64,000 nt of DNA. Source: Photobacterium proteolyticum. Lineage in GTDB: Bacteria; Pseudomonadota; Gammaproteobacteria; Enterobacterales; Vibrionaceae. The notes under the pieces were generated by a model. It saw nothing but the letters and a program-made list of their open reading frames with translations. It did no database searches and was not told the DNA's origin. The translations under genes and the position numbers were made by a program. The stretch is taken from NCBI RefSeq assembly GCF_001939735.1, contig NZ_MJIL01000085.1:125009-189008 (forward strand), given 5' to 3'. Below, in pieces: positions 10,235-19,190 of the stretch (position 1 is its first letter; every line of letters begins with the position of its first letter).

Positions 10235-11476
10235 ATGCCATCGATTTCATTTGCAATATTTAGAAGCGCAGGCGTTCGCTTCGGGTTACCGTTAATACTT
10301 GCTGTTTTAATGATATTCTCATTAGAGCCAGTGCTAATCAGCTTTTCCCCTTACCGCGGGTTATTGCTGGTACTGCCTTACGTATTGCTAAGCCTCGTTA
10401 TTCTTTTGAGTCAGCCCTTCAATCAGGGAAAAACAGCGCTGACAGCCTTGCTGATGATAGTGGCCTTTTACATCATCCAGAACTACCTGCAGTCTCCACT
10501 TTCAGATAATCAGACACATATTATCTATGTATTGTTGGCCACCCTGTTACCGTTAAATCTGCTACAGCTTCACCTACTTCCAGAACGACGTCTGTTTTCC
10601 CGCTTTGGCACGGGCTACCTAATCTTTCTCGTCTGCCAGCTTGCCTGGGGGGCATTGGTTGTCAATCATTTTGCCGAGCAGGACCTCAGCGGACTATGGG
10701 ATAGCTACCTCTATGCACTGCCAGATATCTCCCCTCTTCCAGTATTACTGATCCTGCTGTATCTGAGTATCGGATTAGCCTGTGCATCGGCAATCCTCAA
10801 GCGCAATCATGGCTACGATCAGGCCATCTTTACCAGCCTGCTGTTTGCCGGTATTACATTCAGTGCGTTTGACCAGGACTTGATATCATCAACGGCCTTC
10901 TCGGTCGCAGCAGTACTGCTGCTGCTTAACCTCATTACCTGTAGCCATGAACTGGCCTATGTCGATCCGTTAACGGGGATCCCTGGCCGCCGTGCGCTAG
11001 AAACGGAGCTTAAGCACCTAGGTCGAACCTATACGCTGGCCATGCTTGATGTTGACCACTTTAAGACATTCAATGACACACACGGACACAAAACAGGTGA
11101 CGATGTATTACGGCTAGTTGCCCAGTTTATGCAGCGAGTAAGAGGCGGCGCCGAGGTATTCCGCTACGGCGGAGAAGAGTTCACAGTGTTATTTAAAGGG
11201 AAAGAAAGCAGCGAGTGCATCGATCATCTCGATCAGCTCAGGCAAGATATTGCCAACTATGAGATGGCCATTCGTCAATACGATGATCGCCCTTCAAGCA
11301 ACCAGAAAGGCGCAAAAATGCGGAAAAAGCAGTCTAAACAGAAAACGGTTACCGTTACAGTGAGTATCGGCCTTGCCGACAGCTTTCCCGATCACAACCC
11401 TGCCGCGGTTCTTAAGGCTGCCGATGAGGCACTGTATAAAGCAAAAAAATCAGGCCGCAATAAAGTCAGTCAGTAA
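10235..11476 (+). CDS. Membrane-anchored diguanylate cyclase (GGDEF)
   Basis: A 413-residue protein with roughly seven hydrophobic helices in residues 1-235, resembling a 7TM sensor, followed by a GGDEF domain from about 240. The active-site GGEEF is at 312-316 within FRYGGEEF. The upstream RGGA lacks the Asp of the RxxD inhibitory site, so product feedback at that site is unlikely. A basic, polar insertion (KGAKMRKKQSKQK) sits late in the domain, between the GGEEF helix and the final beta strand. It probably makes c-di-GMP at the inner membrane. It is a single gene; no partner EAL gene is adjacent. Confidence 0.85.
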   Translation: MPSISFAIFRSAGVRFGLPLILAVLMIFSLEPVLISFSPYRGLLLVLPYVLLSLVILLSQPFNQGKTALTALLMIVAFYIIQNYLQSPLSDNQTHIIYVLLATLLPLNLLQLHLLPERRLFSRFGTGYLIFLVCQLAWGALVVNHFAEQDLSGLWDSYLYALPDISPLPVLLILLYLSIGLACASAILKRNHGYDQAIFTSLLFAGITFSAFDQDLISSTAFSVAAVLLLLNLITCSHELAYVDPLTGIPGRRALETELKHLGRTYTLAMLDVDHFKTFNDTHGHKTGDDVLRLVAQFMQRVRGGAEVFRYGGEEFTVLFKGKESSECIDHLDQLRQDIANYEMAIRQYDDRPSSNQKGAKMRKKQSKQKTVTVTVSIGLADSFPDHNPAAVLKAADEALYKAKKSGRNKVSQ

Positions 11477-11495
11477 CAACCTTTTCACCAGAAAT

Positions 11496-11520
11496 AAAAA
11501 ACCCGATGAAATCATCGGGT
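11496..11520 (-). terminator. Terminator-like hairpin oriented for minus-strand transcription
   Basis: Perfect stem ACCCGATGA/TCATCGGGT with an AA loop. The plus-strand 3' side has no T tract, but the minus-strand side continues into six T. It lies 20-44 nt past the stop of a plus-strand gene, so it may act bidirectionally or end a minus-strand transcript from the gene-free stretch to its right. Confidence 0.55.
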
Positions 11521-12152
11521 ATCGGTTACCAATAAAACTTATCCTTTCCTATTGCTAGCAGAAGAGTAAGTCCAGCTATGCAGCAACGCCAATATAAGGT
11601 TAAGTACAGAGAGCCCTAACAGATCGGCGGCCAAACCATTGTCAGGAACTGTACTTGGGAGCCGCTCACCATAAGCAAAATGAGCGTTATTGTTATTCTT
11701 AATACTTACCAGAAAGCACTTTCATCTCAATGCTTCCCGTGAAATGTATCACCTGAGCCCACCCCAATAACTGACAATAAGCTCACGAGGACAATTAATA
11801 CCCTATGCGCATTATAGTAGCAGCCAATCTGACCCTTTAAAACTAAAAAAGCAGTGAATTGAGACTTACCCTATATCCTTCAAAGTTATCGGCTTATTCA
11901 TCCAAAATACCGTATGAGATATTTTTAACTTCTACAGCTTTACAGCCAGCAATTAGTCGCTGTATTGATACTATTACAGATTAATTTATTTCAACTTCAG
12001 ACAACAAGACAAATACACCAGCCATACCAATTGCATATTAAGTCTGTATTCCAGGTATCTCGTGAAATATCGACAAACGATTTATCTTCCGAGCCGAACA
12101 AAGTCTGAGCAAGCGTCATTCACCGAGAGAGAAAGGAGCGAACATTGTCGTT
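11521..12152. other. Gene-free stretch of about 630 bp
   Basis: No plausible reading frame with a ribosome-binding site was found on either strand. It lies between a GGDEF gene and the malG terminator, and is flanked on the left by a hairpin with a minus-strand T tract. It could encode a small RNA or be degraded sequence; I cannot tell. Confidence 0.4.
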
Positions 12153-12186
12153 ATAAAAAAAAGGCTTGTCCGAAGACAAGCCTTTT
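12153..12186 (-). terminator. Rho-independent terminator of malEFG operon
   Basis: 12-bp stem AAAAGGCTTGTC/GACAAGCCTTTT with a CGAA tetraloop and an A run that becomes a T tract on the minus strand, 20 nt after the malG stop. Confidence 0.93.
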
Positions 12187-12205
12187 GTGTTGAAGTGATA
12201 ACCAG

Positions 12206-13096
12206 TTAGCCTTTCACGCCACCAGCCGTCAAGCCACCTACAAGGAACTTCTGTGCCAGCAAGAACACGATGGTAATAGGAATGGCTGATAGTACCGCAG
12301 CTGCTGCGAAATCACCCCACAGGTAGTTCTGAGGATACAGGTACTGCTGCATACCTACTGCCAGTGTGTAATTATCCACATCTGTTAGTAGCAACGATGC
12401 TACAGGCACTTCTCCAACCAGACCGATGAACGACAGAATGAAAACTACCGCTAGAATTGGCACTGATAGTGGAAGCAGAACATAACGGAATGCTTGCCAA
12501 GGCGTTGCGCCATCAAGTGCAGCCGCTTCTTCAAGTGATACATCAATCGTTTCAAAGTAACCCTTGATAGTCCATACGTGAAGCGCGATACCCCCTAAGT
12601 AAGAGAAAATCAAGCCACCATGCGTGTTCAGTCCCATGAACGGAATGTACTGGCCTAAACGGTCAAACAGTGCATATAGCGCAACCAGAGCCAGAACTGC
12701 CGGGAACATCTGGAAAATCATCATCCCTTTAAGGATCGTATCTTTACCTTTAAAGCGCATACGGGCAAACGCATAAGCACTGGTTGTCGAGAGTGCAACA
12801 ATGATAATTGAGGTAATACCAGCAACTTTCACCGTATTCCACAGCCACAGCAGTACAGGGAATGGCGGTGGTGTTACCGAACCATCACTGTTAGTTACCG
12901 AAAAACCTAATGCCAGACGCCAGTGATCCAATGTTGGATGAGTTGGAATTATCTCACCACCGGCAAAGTTACCCTCACGGAAGGAGATCGCAATGATCAT
13001 TAACAACGGAAAAATAATCATTGATAAGAAAATACATAAGCCGATATGTGTTGCCCATACCCGGTACTTCAATGACTTAGATGGAACCATAGCCAT
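12206..13096 (-). CDS. malG: Maltose/maltodextrin ABC transporter permease MalG
   Basis: A 296-residue inner-membrane permease, exactly the length of E. coli MalG. It has six predicted membrane helices, a periplasmic loop after the first, and the cytoplasmic EAA loop ([18 protein letters not shown]) that docks on the MalK ATPase. With MalF and a MalK dimer it forms the MalFGK2 importer. The C-terminus GLTAGGVKG matches the family. It is the last gene of malE-malF-malG, separated from malF by 11 nt, and is followed by a strong terminator. Confidence 0.97.
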   Translation of the reverse strand: MAMVPSKSLKYRVWATHIGLCIFLSMIIFPLLMIIAISFREGNFAGGEIIPTHPTLDHWRLALGFSVTNSDGSVTPPPFPVLLWLWNTVKVAGITSIIIVALSTTSAYAFARMRFKGKDTILKGMMIFQMFPAVLALVALYALFDRLGQYIPFMGLNTHGGLIFSYLGGIALHVWTIKGYFETIDVSLEEAAALDGATPWQAFRYVLLPLSVPILAVVFILSFIGLVGEVPVASLLLTDVDNYTLAVGMQQYLYPQNYLWGDFAAAAVLSAIPITIVFLLAQKFLVGGLTAGGVKG

Positions 13097-13107
13097 AACG
13101 TCTCTCC

Positions 13108-14682
13108 TTAGTCCTGTGAAAGCTTAGTGAATCGAAGGTTTAGTAGTGCCATACCACCCACCAGTAAGAAAATAATTGTCGCGATTGCACCAGCAAGACC
13201 AAAGTCCTGACCGCCGCCGCCTTCGAAAGCGATACGATAGGTATAACTTACGAGCAGATCCGTGTATCCGGCAGGCTCTGAAGTACCCACCATATTCGGA
13301 CCACCAGCAGTCAGTAGCTGAATCATTACAAAGTTATTGAAGTTGAATGCGAAGCTGGCAATAAGCAGCGGTGTCAACGGCTTGATCAACATAGGTAGTG
13401 TAATGTTGAAGAAGTTCTGGATCGGACCGGCACCATCAATCGCAGAGGCCTCGTATAAATCAGACGGAATGGATTTCAACAAGCCCATACACAAGATCAT
13501 CATGTAAGGGAAACCCAACCAGGTGTTCACCAGCACCACCATGACTCTTGCCATAATAGGGTCAGAGAACCACGATGGCTTAATACCGAATATAGCTTCT
13601 AGGAACAAGTTTATCTCACCAAAGCTTTGGTTAAATAAACCTTTAAATATCAGAATGGAAATGAACGCTGGTACCGCATAAGGAAGAATAAGAAGTACAC
13701 GATAAATGCTGCTGCCTTTCAGTGGCTCCCACTGAACAAGACACGCTAGCACCATACCTAAAGCCAGTGTTAATGCGACAGCCAGGAAAGCAAAAACAAC
13801 AGTCCAGATAAAGATACCGATAAAAGGTTCTTTAATACCGTCATCGGTCACCACTCTTTCGAAGTTAGCCATACCAACACCGACAGCGAATCCCGGAGAG
13901 ATTGTCTTACCAACAAAGTTACCGTCAGCGTCTACAGGCTGATAGAAACCTACCTCCATATTCGGCTTATACAGTTGCTGAGTTTGATTGTTCAGCATGG
14001 TCAGCCCGTCTTCCTGCAGAGTAAACAGAGGAGTATCGGCTGCAAACTTACGCAAGCCGCTCATTCTGATCTCATGGCCGCTTGGCATAACCAGTTCAAC
14101 TTTTGATAAGTTTGCACGGTTTTGAACGATCGCCTTGATCTTCTCTTTCTCGCCCTGAACGCTGTCAACAGCGCGCAGGCTCATCGCGTCCTCTGTCGGA
14201 GCGGCAAGGTCGAAAACATCAGAAGCCAGCAGTTCACCGTTCGCATTGATTACCAACTGGTGGCCGTTATCTACTTTATACAAATCAAAGCGGTAACTTT
14301 CACCAGACTGGAAGCTTCTCTGCTCCAGAACAGCCTGTGTTCTTTCCAGCGATAGCTGGTTCGATGCACTGTAGTTGGTAAAAGCAAGCCCAACGGTATA
14401 CACCAATGGGAAAATAATGAAAATAAGCATCCCTGCAATACCAGGGAAGATGTAACGGTGGGCGTATGTTTTGTTGCTTCCAAAAATATAAAGAGCAAGT
14501 GCGGTTAGGACAACGGTAAGAAGTGCAAAAGGCATTTCACCTTGTGCATACATTAATACGGTAGCATAACCATTAACTGCACCGATCATGCCCAGAAGCG
14601 ACCATTTCAGCCACTTGCGATAATTTAATTTAGGACTTTCCTGTTGTGGTTCCAAAAGTCCTGCACCTTGAACTGACTGCAT
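13108..14682 (-). CDS. malF: Maltose/maltodextrin ABC transporter permease MalF
   Basis: A 524-residue inner-membrane permease, close to E. coli MalF (514). The N-terminal helices and the large periplasmic P2 domain (about residues 100-285), which contacts the binding protein, precede the core helices. The EAA loop is [20 protein letters not shown]. It pairs with MalG in the importer. The N-terminal 20 residues before KWLKWSLLG are polar and cytosolic. The malE-malF gap of about 67 nt holds a GC-rich hairpin that may lower malF expression relative to malE. Confidence 0.97.
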   Translation of the reverse strand: MQSVQGAGLLEPQQESPKLNYRKWLKWSLLGMIGAVNGYATVLMYAQGEMPFALLTVVLTALALYIFGSNKTYAHRYIFPGIAGMLIFIIFPLVYTVGLAFTNYSASNQLSLERTQAVLEQRSFQSGESYRFDLYKVDNGHQLVINANGELLASDVFDLAAPTEDAMSLRAVDSVQGEKEKIKAIVQNRANLSKVELVMPSGHEIRMSGLRKFAADTPLFTLQEDGLTMLNNQTQQLYKPNMEVGFYQPVDADGNFVGKTISPGFAVGVGMANFERVVTDDGIKEPFIGIFIWTVVFAFLAVALTLALGMVLACLVQWEPLKGSSIYRVLLILPYAVPAFISILIFKGLFNQSFGEINLFLEAIFGIKPSWFSDPIMARVMVVLVNTWLGFPYMMILCMGLLKSIPSDLYEASAIDGAGPIQNFFNITLPMLIKPLTPLLIASFAFNFNNFVMIQLLTAGGPNMVGTSEPAGYTDLLVSYTYRIAFEGGGGQDFGLAGAIATIIFLLVGGMALLNLRFTKLSQD

Positions 14683-14718
14683 CTCAGCTCCTTGCTAGCA
14701 AAAAAATGACAATAAAAT

Positions 14719-14738
14719 GGGGAGAGTTACCCCTCCCC
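14719..14738 (-). repeat. Intercistronic hairpin between malE and malF
   Basis: Inverted repeat GGGGAG/CTCCCC with an 8-nt loop and no T tract. In E. coli the malE-malF gap carries REP hairpins that stabilise malE mRNA; this structure sits in the same place and may do the same job, though its sequence differs. Confidence 0.55.
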
Positions 14739-14749
14739 GCAAAAAGGTA

Positions 14750-15931
14750 TTACTTAAGCATGTGGCCCGCAGCTTCGTCTAGCGCACCATTAATGTCCTG
14801 GCGGCCATCAACAACGTTCTTGATTGCATTACCCTGTGCGTACCAGAATGCTGCCATCTGTGGAACGTTCGGCATGATTTCACCGTTCATTGCGTTGTCC
14901 ATAGTGGCTGCAATGCGAACATCTTTGTCTAGCTTCTTCTGGAATGATTTCAGAGCTACCGCACCAAGAGGCTTGTCATCATTTACTTTACCCAGACCTT
15001 CGTCTGTCAGTAGGTAGTTTTCGATAAACTCAACCGCAAGATCCTGGTTTGGCGATGCAGAGCTGATACCCGCAGTCAGGATGCCGACGAACGGCTTAGA
15101 TGGGCTACCGTTCAGCTTAGGCAGAACAGTTACACCGTAGTTGATACCAGACTTCTCAACGTTGCCCCAAGACCATGGGCCGTTGATAGTCATTGCCACA
15201 TTACCTTTGTTGAACTCAGCTTCAGATACGCTGTAGTCCATGTCTGGCGAGATGACTTTCTTGTCTACCAAAGACTTGATGAAGTTCATACCACGTTTCG
15301 CGCCGGCGTTATTCACACCCACATCTTTCACGTCGTATCCGCTCGCAGTGAACTTGAACGCGTAACCGCCATCAGCCGATAGTAGCGGCCATGTGAAGTA
15401 CGGTTCTTTCAGGTTCCACATGATAGCTTTCTTGCCATCTTTCTGAAGCTTCTTGTCTAGTGCTTCAACGTCTTCCCAGTTTTTAGGTGGGTTTGGAACA
15501 AGGTCCTTGTTATAAATCAGAGAAAGTGCTTCAACAGCAACCGGGTAGCCGATGTACTTACCGTCGTACTGGACAGCATCCCAAGTGAAGTCAATGATTT
15601 TGTCTTTTACTTCTTTAGATGGCTTAATTTCAGCCAACAGACCTGATTTTGCGTAGCCACCAAAACGGTCGTGTGCCCAGAATACGATATCCGGACCGTC
15701 ACCTGCTGCAGCAACCTGAGGGAACTTCTCAGATAGGCCATCAGGGAAAGCAACTGTTACTTTAACACCAGTGTCTTCTTCAAACTGCTTACCTACTTCA
15801 GCCAGGCCGTTATAACCTTTGTCGCCATTGATCCAGATAGTAAGTTGGCCTTCTTCAATCGCGGCATGTGCATTTACAGAGCCAAGTGCGGCAAGGGTAC
15901 AAAAAGCTACAGTGCTGAGGACTTTCTTCAT
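14750..15931 (-). CDS. malE: Maltose/maltodextrin-binding periplasmic protein MalE
   Basis: A 393-residue precursor with a signal peptide ending near AHA-A (residues about 1-24). The mature protein aligns along its length with E. coli [13 protein letters not shown] (Asp14/Lys15), FWAHDRFGG (Trp62, Asp65, Arg66), [11 protein letters not shown] (Glu111), EPYFTWP (Glu153-Pro154-Tyr155), NGPWSW (Trp230) and FWY (Trp340) are all present. The start is the second ATG (15931), because GAAGGA lies 8 nt before it; the ATG 9 nt upstream abuts that site. It delivers maltodextrins to MalFGK2. It is first in the malEFG operon and divergent from malK across a 628-bp control region. Confidence 0.97.
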   Translation of the reverse strand: MKKVLSTVAFCTLAALGSVNAHAAIEEGQLTIWINGDKGYNGLAEVGKQFEEDTGVKVTVAFPDGLSEKFPQVAAAGDGPDIVFWAHDRFGGYAKSGLLAEIKPSKEVKDKIIDFTWDAVQYDGKYIGYPVAVEALSLIYNKDLVPNPPKNWEDVEALDKKLQKDGKKAIMWNLKEPYFTWPLLSADGGYAFKFTASGYDVKDVGVNNAGAKRGMNFIKSLVDKKVISPDMDYSVSEAEFNKGNVAMTINGPWSWGNVEKSGINYGVTVLPKLNGSPSKPFVGILTAGISSASPNQDLAVEFIENYLLTDEGLGKVNDDKPLGAVALKSFQKKLDKDVRIAATMDNAMNGEIMPNVPQMAAFWYAQGNAIKNVVDGRQDINGALDEAAGHMLK

Positions 15932-16026
15932 TTTTAACATCCTTCATGATTGTTATATGTCGTACCGCAGAGACACTCTGCAGCACAATTTGCAGGTTGT
16001 ATCATCTATCAGGAATCAGCACTCGG

Positions 16027-16049
16027 CATCATCCTGAGCCCTACGCCCC
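16027..16049 (-). promoter_or_regulatory. Pair of MalT-like boxes upstream of malE
   Basis: On the minus strand, GGGGCGTAGG (16040-16049) and CAGGATGATG (16027-16036) form a direct pair separated by 3 bp. The same pair with the same spacing occurs upstream of malE2. They resemble the enterobacterial MalT box GGGGA(T/G)GAGG, but the first has C-G-T-A in the variable part. Assignment to MalT is inferred. Confidence 0.55.
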
Positions 16050-16121
16050 CTAACCCTGAGATTTAAAAGCGTGATCTACGTCGTCCGGCTTAGTGACACA
16101 GCTCTAAAAAAGACACCTGAA

Positions 16122-16137
16122 TGTGATGCAACGCACA
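16122..16137. promoter_or_regulatory. CRP-binding site in malE/malK control region
   Basis: TGTGA-TGCAAC-GCACA matches the CRP consensus TGTGA-N6-TCACA at 9 of 10 core positions. cAMP-CRP and MalT act together on this divergent region in E. coli. Confidence 0.65.
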
Positions 16138-16194
16138 TAGTACTTCGATTAAATACCCACATCAGCAACAGGAATATCAAAGTGTGATCTAAAC

Positions 16195-16240
16195 ACTCCT
16201 CCCCCCCTCATCCCCCTTTTTAATTCTGACAAAGGAGGAT
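16195..16240 (-). promoter_or_regulatory. MalT box cluster in malE/malK control region
   Basis: On the minus strand GGGGATGAGG (16206-16215) equals the E. coli consensus, and GGGGAGGAGT (16195-16204) matches 9 of 10. A weaker plus-strand AAAGGAGGAT lies at 16231-16240. Such clusters bind the maltotriose-activated regulator MalT. The malT gene itself is not in the window. Confidence 0.7.
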
Positions 16241-16403
16241 GTTTCATCGTGACAGCTGGGTGAGAATAGCCCCATACCCAACGGGGTAGATGAAGAGATT
16301 TTACTGTTCTATTTCGCAGTTTTGACTTTTTAGTAGTAACCACTTTAATTGGAAACGACAGCACCGCCTTACTTCTTGGGGAAGTAAGTAAGGTGGATTT
16401 GGT

Positions 16404-16458
16404 CAGGGTAGCAATTCATTCCACTGCCTGAGTGATACTCACGCTACCCATTTTTTTC
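16404..16458 (+). terminator. Terminator-like structure in the malK leader
   Basis: GGGTAGC (16406-16412) pairs with GCTACCC (16443-16449) and is followed by A and seven T. An inner GAGT-gat-ACTC hairpin lies at 16430-16440. Just upstream, CCTTACTTC pairs with GAAGTAAG (about 16367-16390). It points toward malK and ends about 100 nt before its start codon, so it could attenuate malK or end a small leader RNA. Confidence 0.45.
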
Positions 16459-16559
16459 TTCACTACACCTAAAAATTCTTTACCCGTAAGGCCAGGCATG
16501 AATATCATGCCGTATGAACACGCCTTACAGGCAACAACAAACTTAGAGGAATAGGCTCG

Positions 16560-17669
16560 ATGACGAGTGTCACTTTACGAAATGTATGTAAAGCATATGG
16601 AGATAACCTGATTTCCAAAAATGTTGATCTCGATATTGCCGAAGGCGAATTCGTTGTATTTGTAGGGCCATCAGGCTGCGGCAAGTCTACCCTTCTTCGT
16701 TGTATCGCAGGTTTGGAAGATATTACATCAGGTGACCTGTACATCGGTGAGGAGCGAATGAACGATGTTCCTCCTTCAGAGCGTGGTGTGGGCATGGTTT
16801 TTCAATCTTATGCTTTGTATCCGCATCTAAACCTGTTCGACAACATGTCTTTCGGTATGAAGCTGGCAAAGGCTGACAAGAAAGAAATCAAAAAGCGTGT
16901 TGATCATGCTGCTGACATTCTTCAACTTGGTCACCTGCTGGATCGCCAGCCTAAGGCGCTTTCTGGTGGCCAGCGTCAGCGTGTTGCTATCGGCCGTACG
17001 CTTGTCTCCCAACCAGATGTCTTCCTGCTTGATGAGCCTCTATCTAACCTTGATGCAGCACTTCGTGTACAGATGCGTATCGAGATTGCCAAGCTGCACA
17101 AGCAACTTGGCTGTACCATGATCTACGTAACCCACGATCAGATTGAAGCCATGACCATGGCTGAGAAAATTGTTGTTCTTGATGGTGGTTATGTGTCTCA
17201 GGTTGGTAAACCGCTTGAACTCTATCACTACCCGCAGAACCGTTTTGTTGCAGGGTTTATCGGCTCTCCGAAAATGAACTTCATGAGTGTGAACGTTGAA
17301 CAGGTTGAAGATGAGCGCGTAATGGTCCAGATGGGCGACGGCAATACATTCTGGATCCCGGTTGACGGCAGCACTGTTAACAAAGGTGATCGTATGTCGC
17401 TGGGTATTCGCCCAGAGCACCTGGTACCTTGTGAAGAGGGGGATGTTTGTGTCGAAGGTAAGATACAGGTCATCGAAAAACTAGGATACGAGACTCAGGC
17501 TTACTTGCACCTTGAGCATATGGATGCTGACTTTATCTATCGCCGCCCGGATACACTTGATCTTGAAGCAGGTGATAAGTTTAAGATCGGGATCCCTGCT
17601 CACCGATGCCATCTGTTCCACAGTGACGGTAAAGCTTGTCGTCGTCTATACAAAGAGCCAGGCGTATAA
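16560..17669 (+). CDS. malK: Maltose/maltodextrin transporter ATPase MalK
   Basis: A 369-residue ABC ATPase energising MalFGK2. Walker [10 protein letters not shown] is at 36-44, the signature [13 protein letters not shown] near 134, Walker [13 protein letters not shown] follows, and the switch His is in VTHDQ. The C-terminal 130 residues form the regulatory domain that, in E. coli, binds MalT and EIIA-Glc. Length and order match E. coli MalK (371). An AGAGGA element precedes the ATG. It is divergent from malE, with MalT-like and CRP sites between them, and is followed by a strong terminator. lamB and malM are not in its operon, unlike in E. coli; they lie 10 kb away. Confidence 0.97.
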   Translation: MTSVTLRNVCKAYGDNLISKNVDLDIAEGEFVVFVGPSGCGKSTLLRCIAGLEDITSGDLYIGEERMNDVPPSERGVGMVFQSYALYPHLNLFDNMSFGMKLAKADKKEIKKRVDHAADILQLGHLLDRQPKALSGGQRQRVAIGRTLVSQPDVFLLDEPLSNLDAALRVQMRIEIAKLHKQLGCTMIYVTHDQIEAMTMAEKIVVLDGGYVSQVGKPLELYHYPQNRFVAGFIGSPKMNFMSVNVEQVEDERVMVQMGDGNTFWIPVDGSTVNKGDRMSLGIRPEHLVPCEEGDVCVEGKIQVIEKLGYETQAYLHLEHMDADFIYRRPDTLDLEAGDKFKIGIPAHRCHLFHSDGKACRRLYKEPGV

Positions 17670-17691
17670 GCTACCTCTTTTCCCCCTAGAC

Positions 17692-17723
17692 AAAAGCGCT
17701 GTTAATTTTAACAGCGCTTTTTT
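17692..17723 (+). terminator. Rho-independent terminator of malK
   Basis: 14-bp stem AAAAGCGCTGTTAA/TTAACAGCGCTTTT with a TT loop and a T tail, 23 nt past the malK stop. Confidence 0.95.
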
Positions 17724-17767
17724 GTACCTGTCAGTTACACGAAACTAAGCAATTGTTGGAGCCCGCG

Positions 17768-18643
17768 ATGACGTTACACACCATTCCTTTCGATGCCCGG
17801 ATAAAAAGCTATGATCCTAGTCGCATGATTTTACTCGAAGGCTTCGACATGCCACAGCTCAATCGCCGCCGACTTGTCCGCATTTACCTGCCTGAAGATT
17901 ACGCAACCAGCAGCAAGCGATACCCGGTCATCTATATGCATGACGGACAGAATGTCTTCGAGCCGGAGCTTTGTATTTCAGGCATGAGCTGGCAGGCTGG
18001 CGAGCAACTCGATCATATGCAGGCTAGCGGTGAAACTGATGGCATCATCATTATTGCTATCGATAACAGCCCGCTACATGATGGCCTCGGACGGATGAAT
18101 GAGTACTCGCCATGGCCCTGCAATCCAGCCTCAGAGCTCAATGAATGGAATGACATAAAACTCGATCTGGGCGGCGAAGGTGAAGCCTACGGCGCCTTTA
18201 TAGCTGAAACCCTAAAACCCTATATCGACCAGCATTACCGCACTCGACACGAACGGGAGTATACAACAGCTGCCGGCAGCTCTATGGGCGGACTGATCAG
18301 CTTATACATTGCCCTGCGCTATCAACAAAGCTTTGCCAATGCCGGTGTATTTTCACCAGCGTTCTGGTTTGCAGATAAACCAATAGCAAACTTTATACAA
18401 CAAACGGCTGTCTTATTTCCACTGAATATCTATATGGATATAGGCACTGCAGAAACCAGCGAGCACACCATCAAAACCTTTCCCACGGTCTACCTCGACG
18501 GTGCCAAGCGTATCTACCAATTGCTGCAAGACAAAAGCAACATGTTAAGCTGTAGTCTTTCTGTTGAAAAAGATGCCGTACACAGTGAAAGTGCCTGGGC
18601 AAGGCGTTTCCCTGAGATGGTAAAGCAACTTTATGCTCGCTAG
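17768..18643 (+). CDS. Putative alpha/beta-hydrolase esterase (esterase D-like)
   Basis: A 291-residue cytosolic protein of the putative-esterase family (PF00756-like). The VIYMHDGQNVF oxyanion region comes early, the nucleophile elbow is GSSMGG with the catalytic Ser, and a late His lies in KDAVHSESAW. The start ATG at 17768 follows GGAG at 6-nt spacing; a TTG 15 nt upstream is in frame. It lies directly behind the malK terminator, on the same strand, inside the maltodextrin region. It may remove acyl groups from imported or stored sugars, but that is an inference from position only. A general carboxylesterase is the alternative. Confidence 0.75.
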   Translation: MTLHTIPFDARIKSYDPSRMILLEGFDMPQLNRRRLVRIYLPEDYATSSKRYPVIYMHDGQNVFEPELCISGMSWQAGEQLDHMQASGETDGIIIIAIDNSPLHDGLGRMNEYSPWPCNPASELNEWNDIKLDLGGEGEAYGAFIAETLKPYIDQHYRTRHEREYTTAAGSSMGGLISLYIALRYQQSFANAGVFSPAFWFADKPIANFIQQTAVLFPLNIYMDIGTAETSEHTIKTFPTVYLDGAKRIYQLLQDKSNMLSCSLSVEKDAVHSESAWARRFPEMVKQLYAR

Positions 18644-18827
18644 ACCTGAGGCTTTTCAGTTGTAGTTTGGTGGAGGGGAACCCGCTTCACACCTAAACTT
18701 ATACAGTCAGGGATTGTTGATACCGCAAGGCTCCCGCAAATTAATAGAGGCCCGGTGCAATTAACACCCGGCCCATAGAAGCACGCAGTAAGGATATCTG
18801 GATGTATCTTTGATGGAGGATCATTAC

Positions 18828-19007
18828 ATGAGCAGCCACGACAGAATTGAAGATATCGAGCAGCTAATCTATATGGCTTACCAGGAAGGTAATTACCAGG
18901 AGGCAAAAGCGCTTGAAGCTAAAATCAAAAAGCTCAAGGGAAACTCACACCTCTATGACGATAACGAGCCCTATTCAATAGAAGGAAAAGTGTTTATCGA
19001 TGAGTAA
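18828..19007 (+). CDS. Small charged protein of unknown function
   Basis: A 59-residue protein I do not recognise. It is rich in Glu, Lys and Asp and predicted mostly helical in its first 38 residues (EDIEQLIYMAYQEGNYQEAK region), which resembles a single TPR-like helical hairpin, with an acidic tail. The ATG at 18828 has a good GGAGG site 8 nt upstream. It has no signal peptide and no Cys. It sits alone between the esterase and the convergent debranching gene. The strong ribosome-binding site makes it a believable gene. Confidence 0.6.
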   Translation: MSSHDRIEDIEQLIYMAYQEGNYQEAKALEAKIKKLKGNSHLYDDNEPYSIEGKVFIDE

Positions 19008-19103
19008 ACAATGCCATACCCGGGTTTCAAGCGATGACATGTACCTTATGCGTACCAATCACCTATAGCTAAGCTAGATTACCCTTACCGGTATGACTTA
19101 TTC

Positions 19104-19134
19104 AAAAAAAGGCGCTGCTCATTGAGCAGCGTCT
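19104..19134 (-). terminator. Rho-independent terminator of the debranching-enzyme gene
   Basis: GCGCTGCTC pairs with GAGCAGCGT around an ATT loop; the preceding A run is a seven-T tail on the minus strand. It is about 60 nt past the stop of the minus-strand gene. Confidence 0.88.
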
Positions 19135-19190
19135 TGTCATTCCCCTTATACATCAACTAGAGCGATGCTTGATGGCTCCAGGACAGGTGA

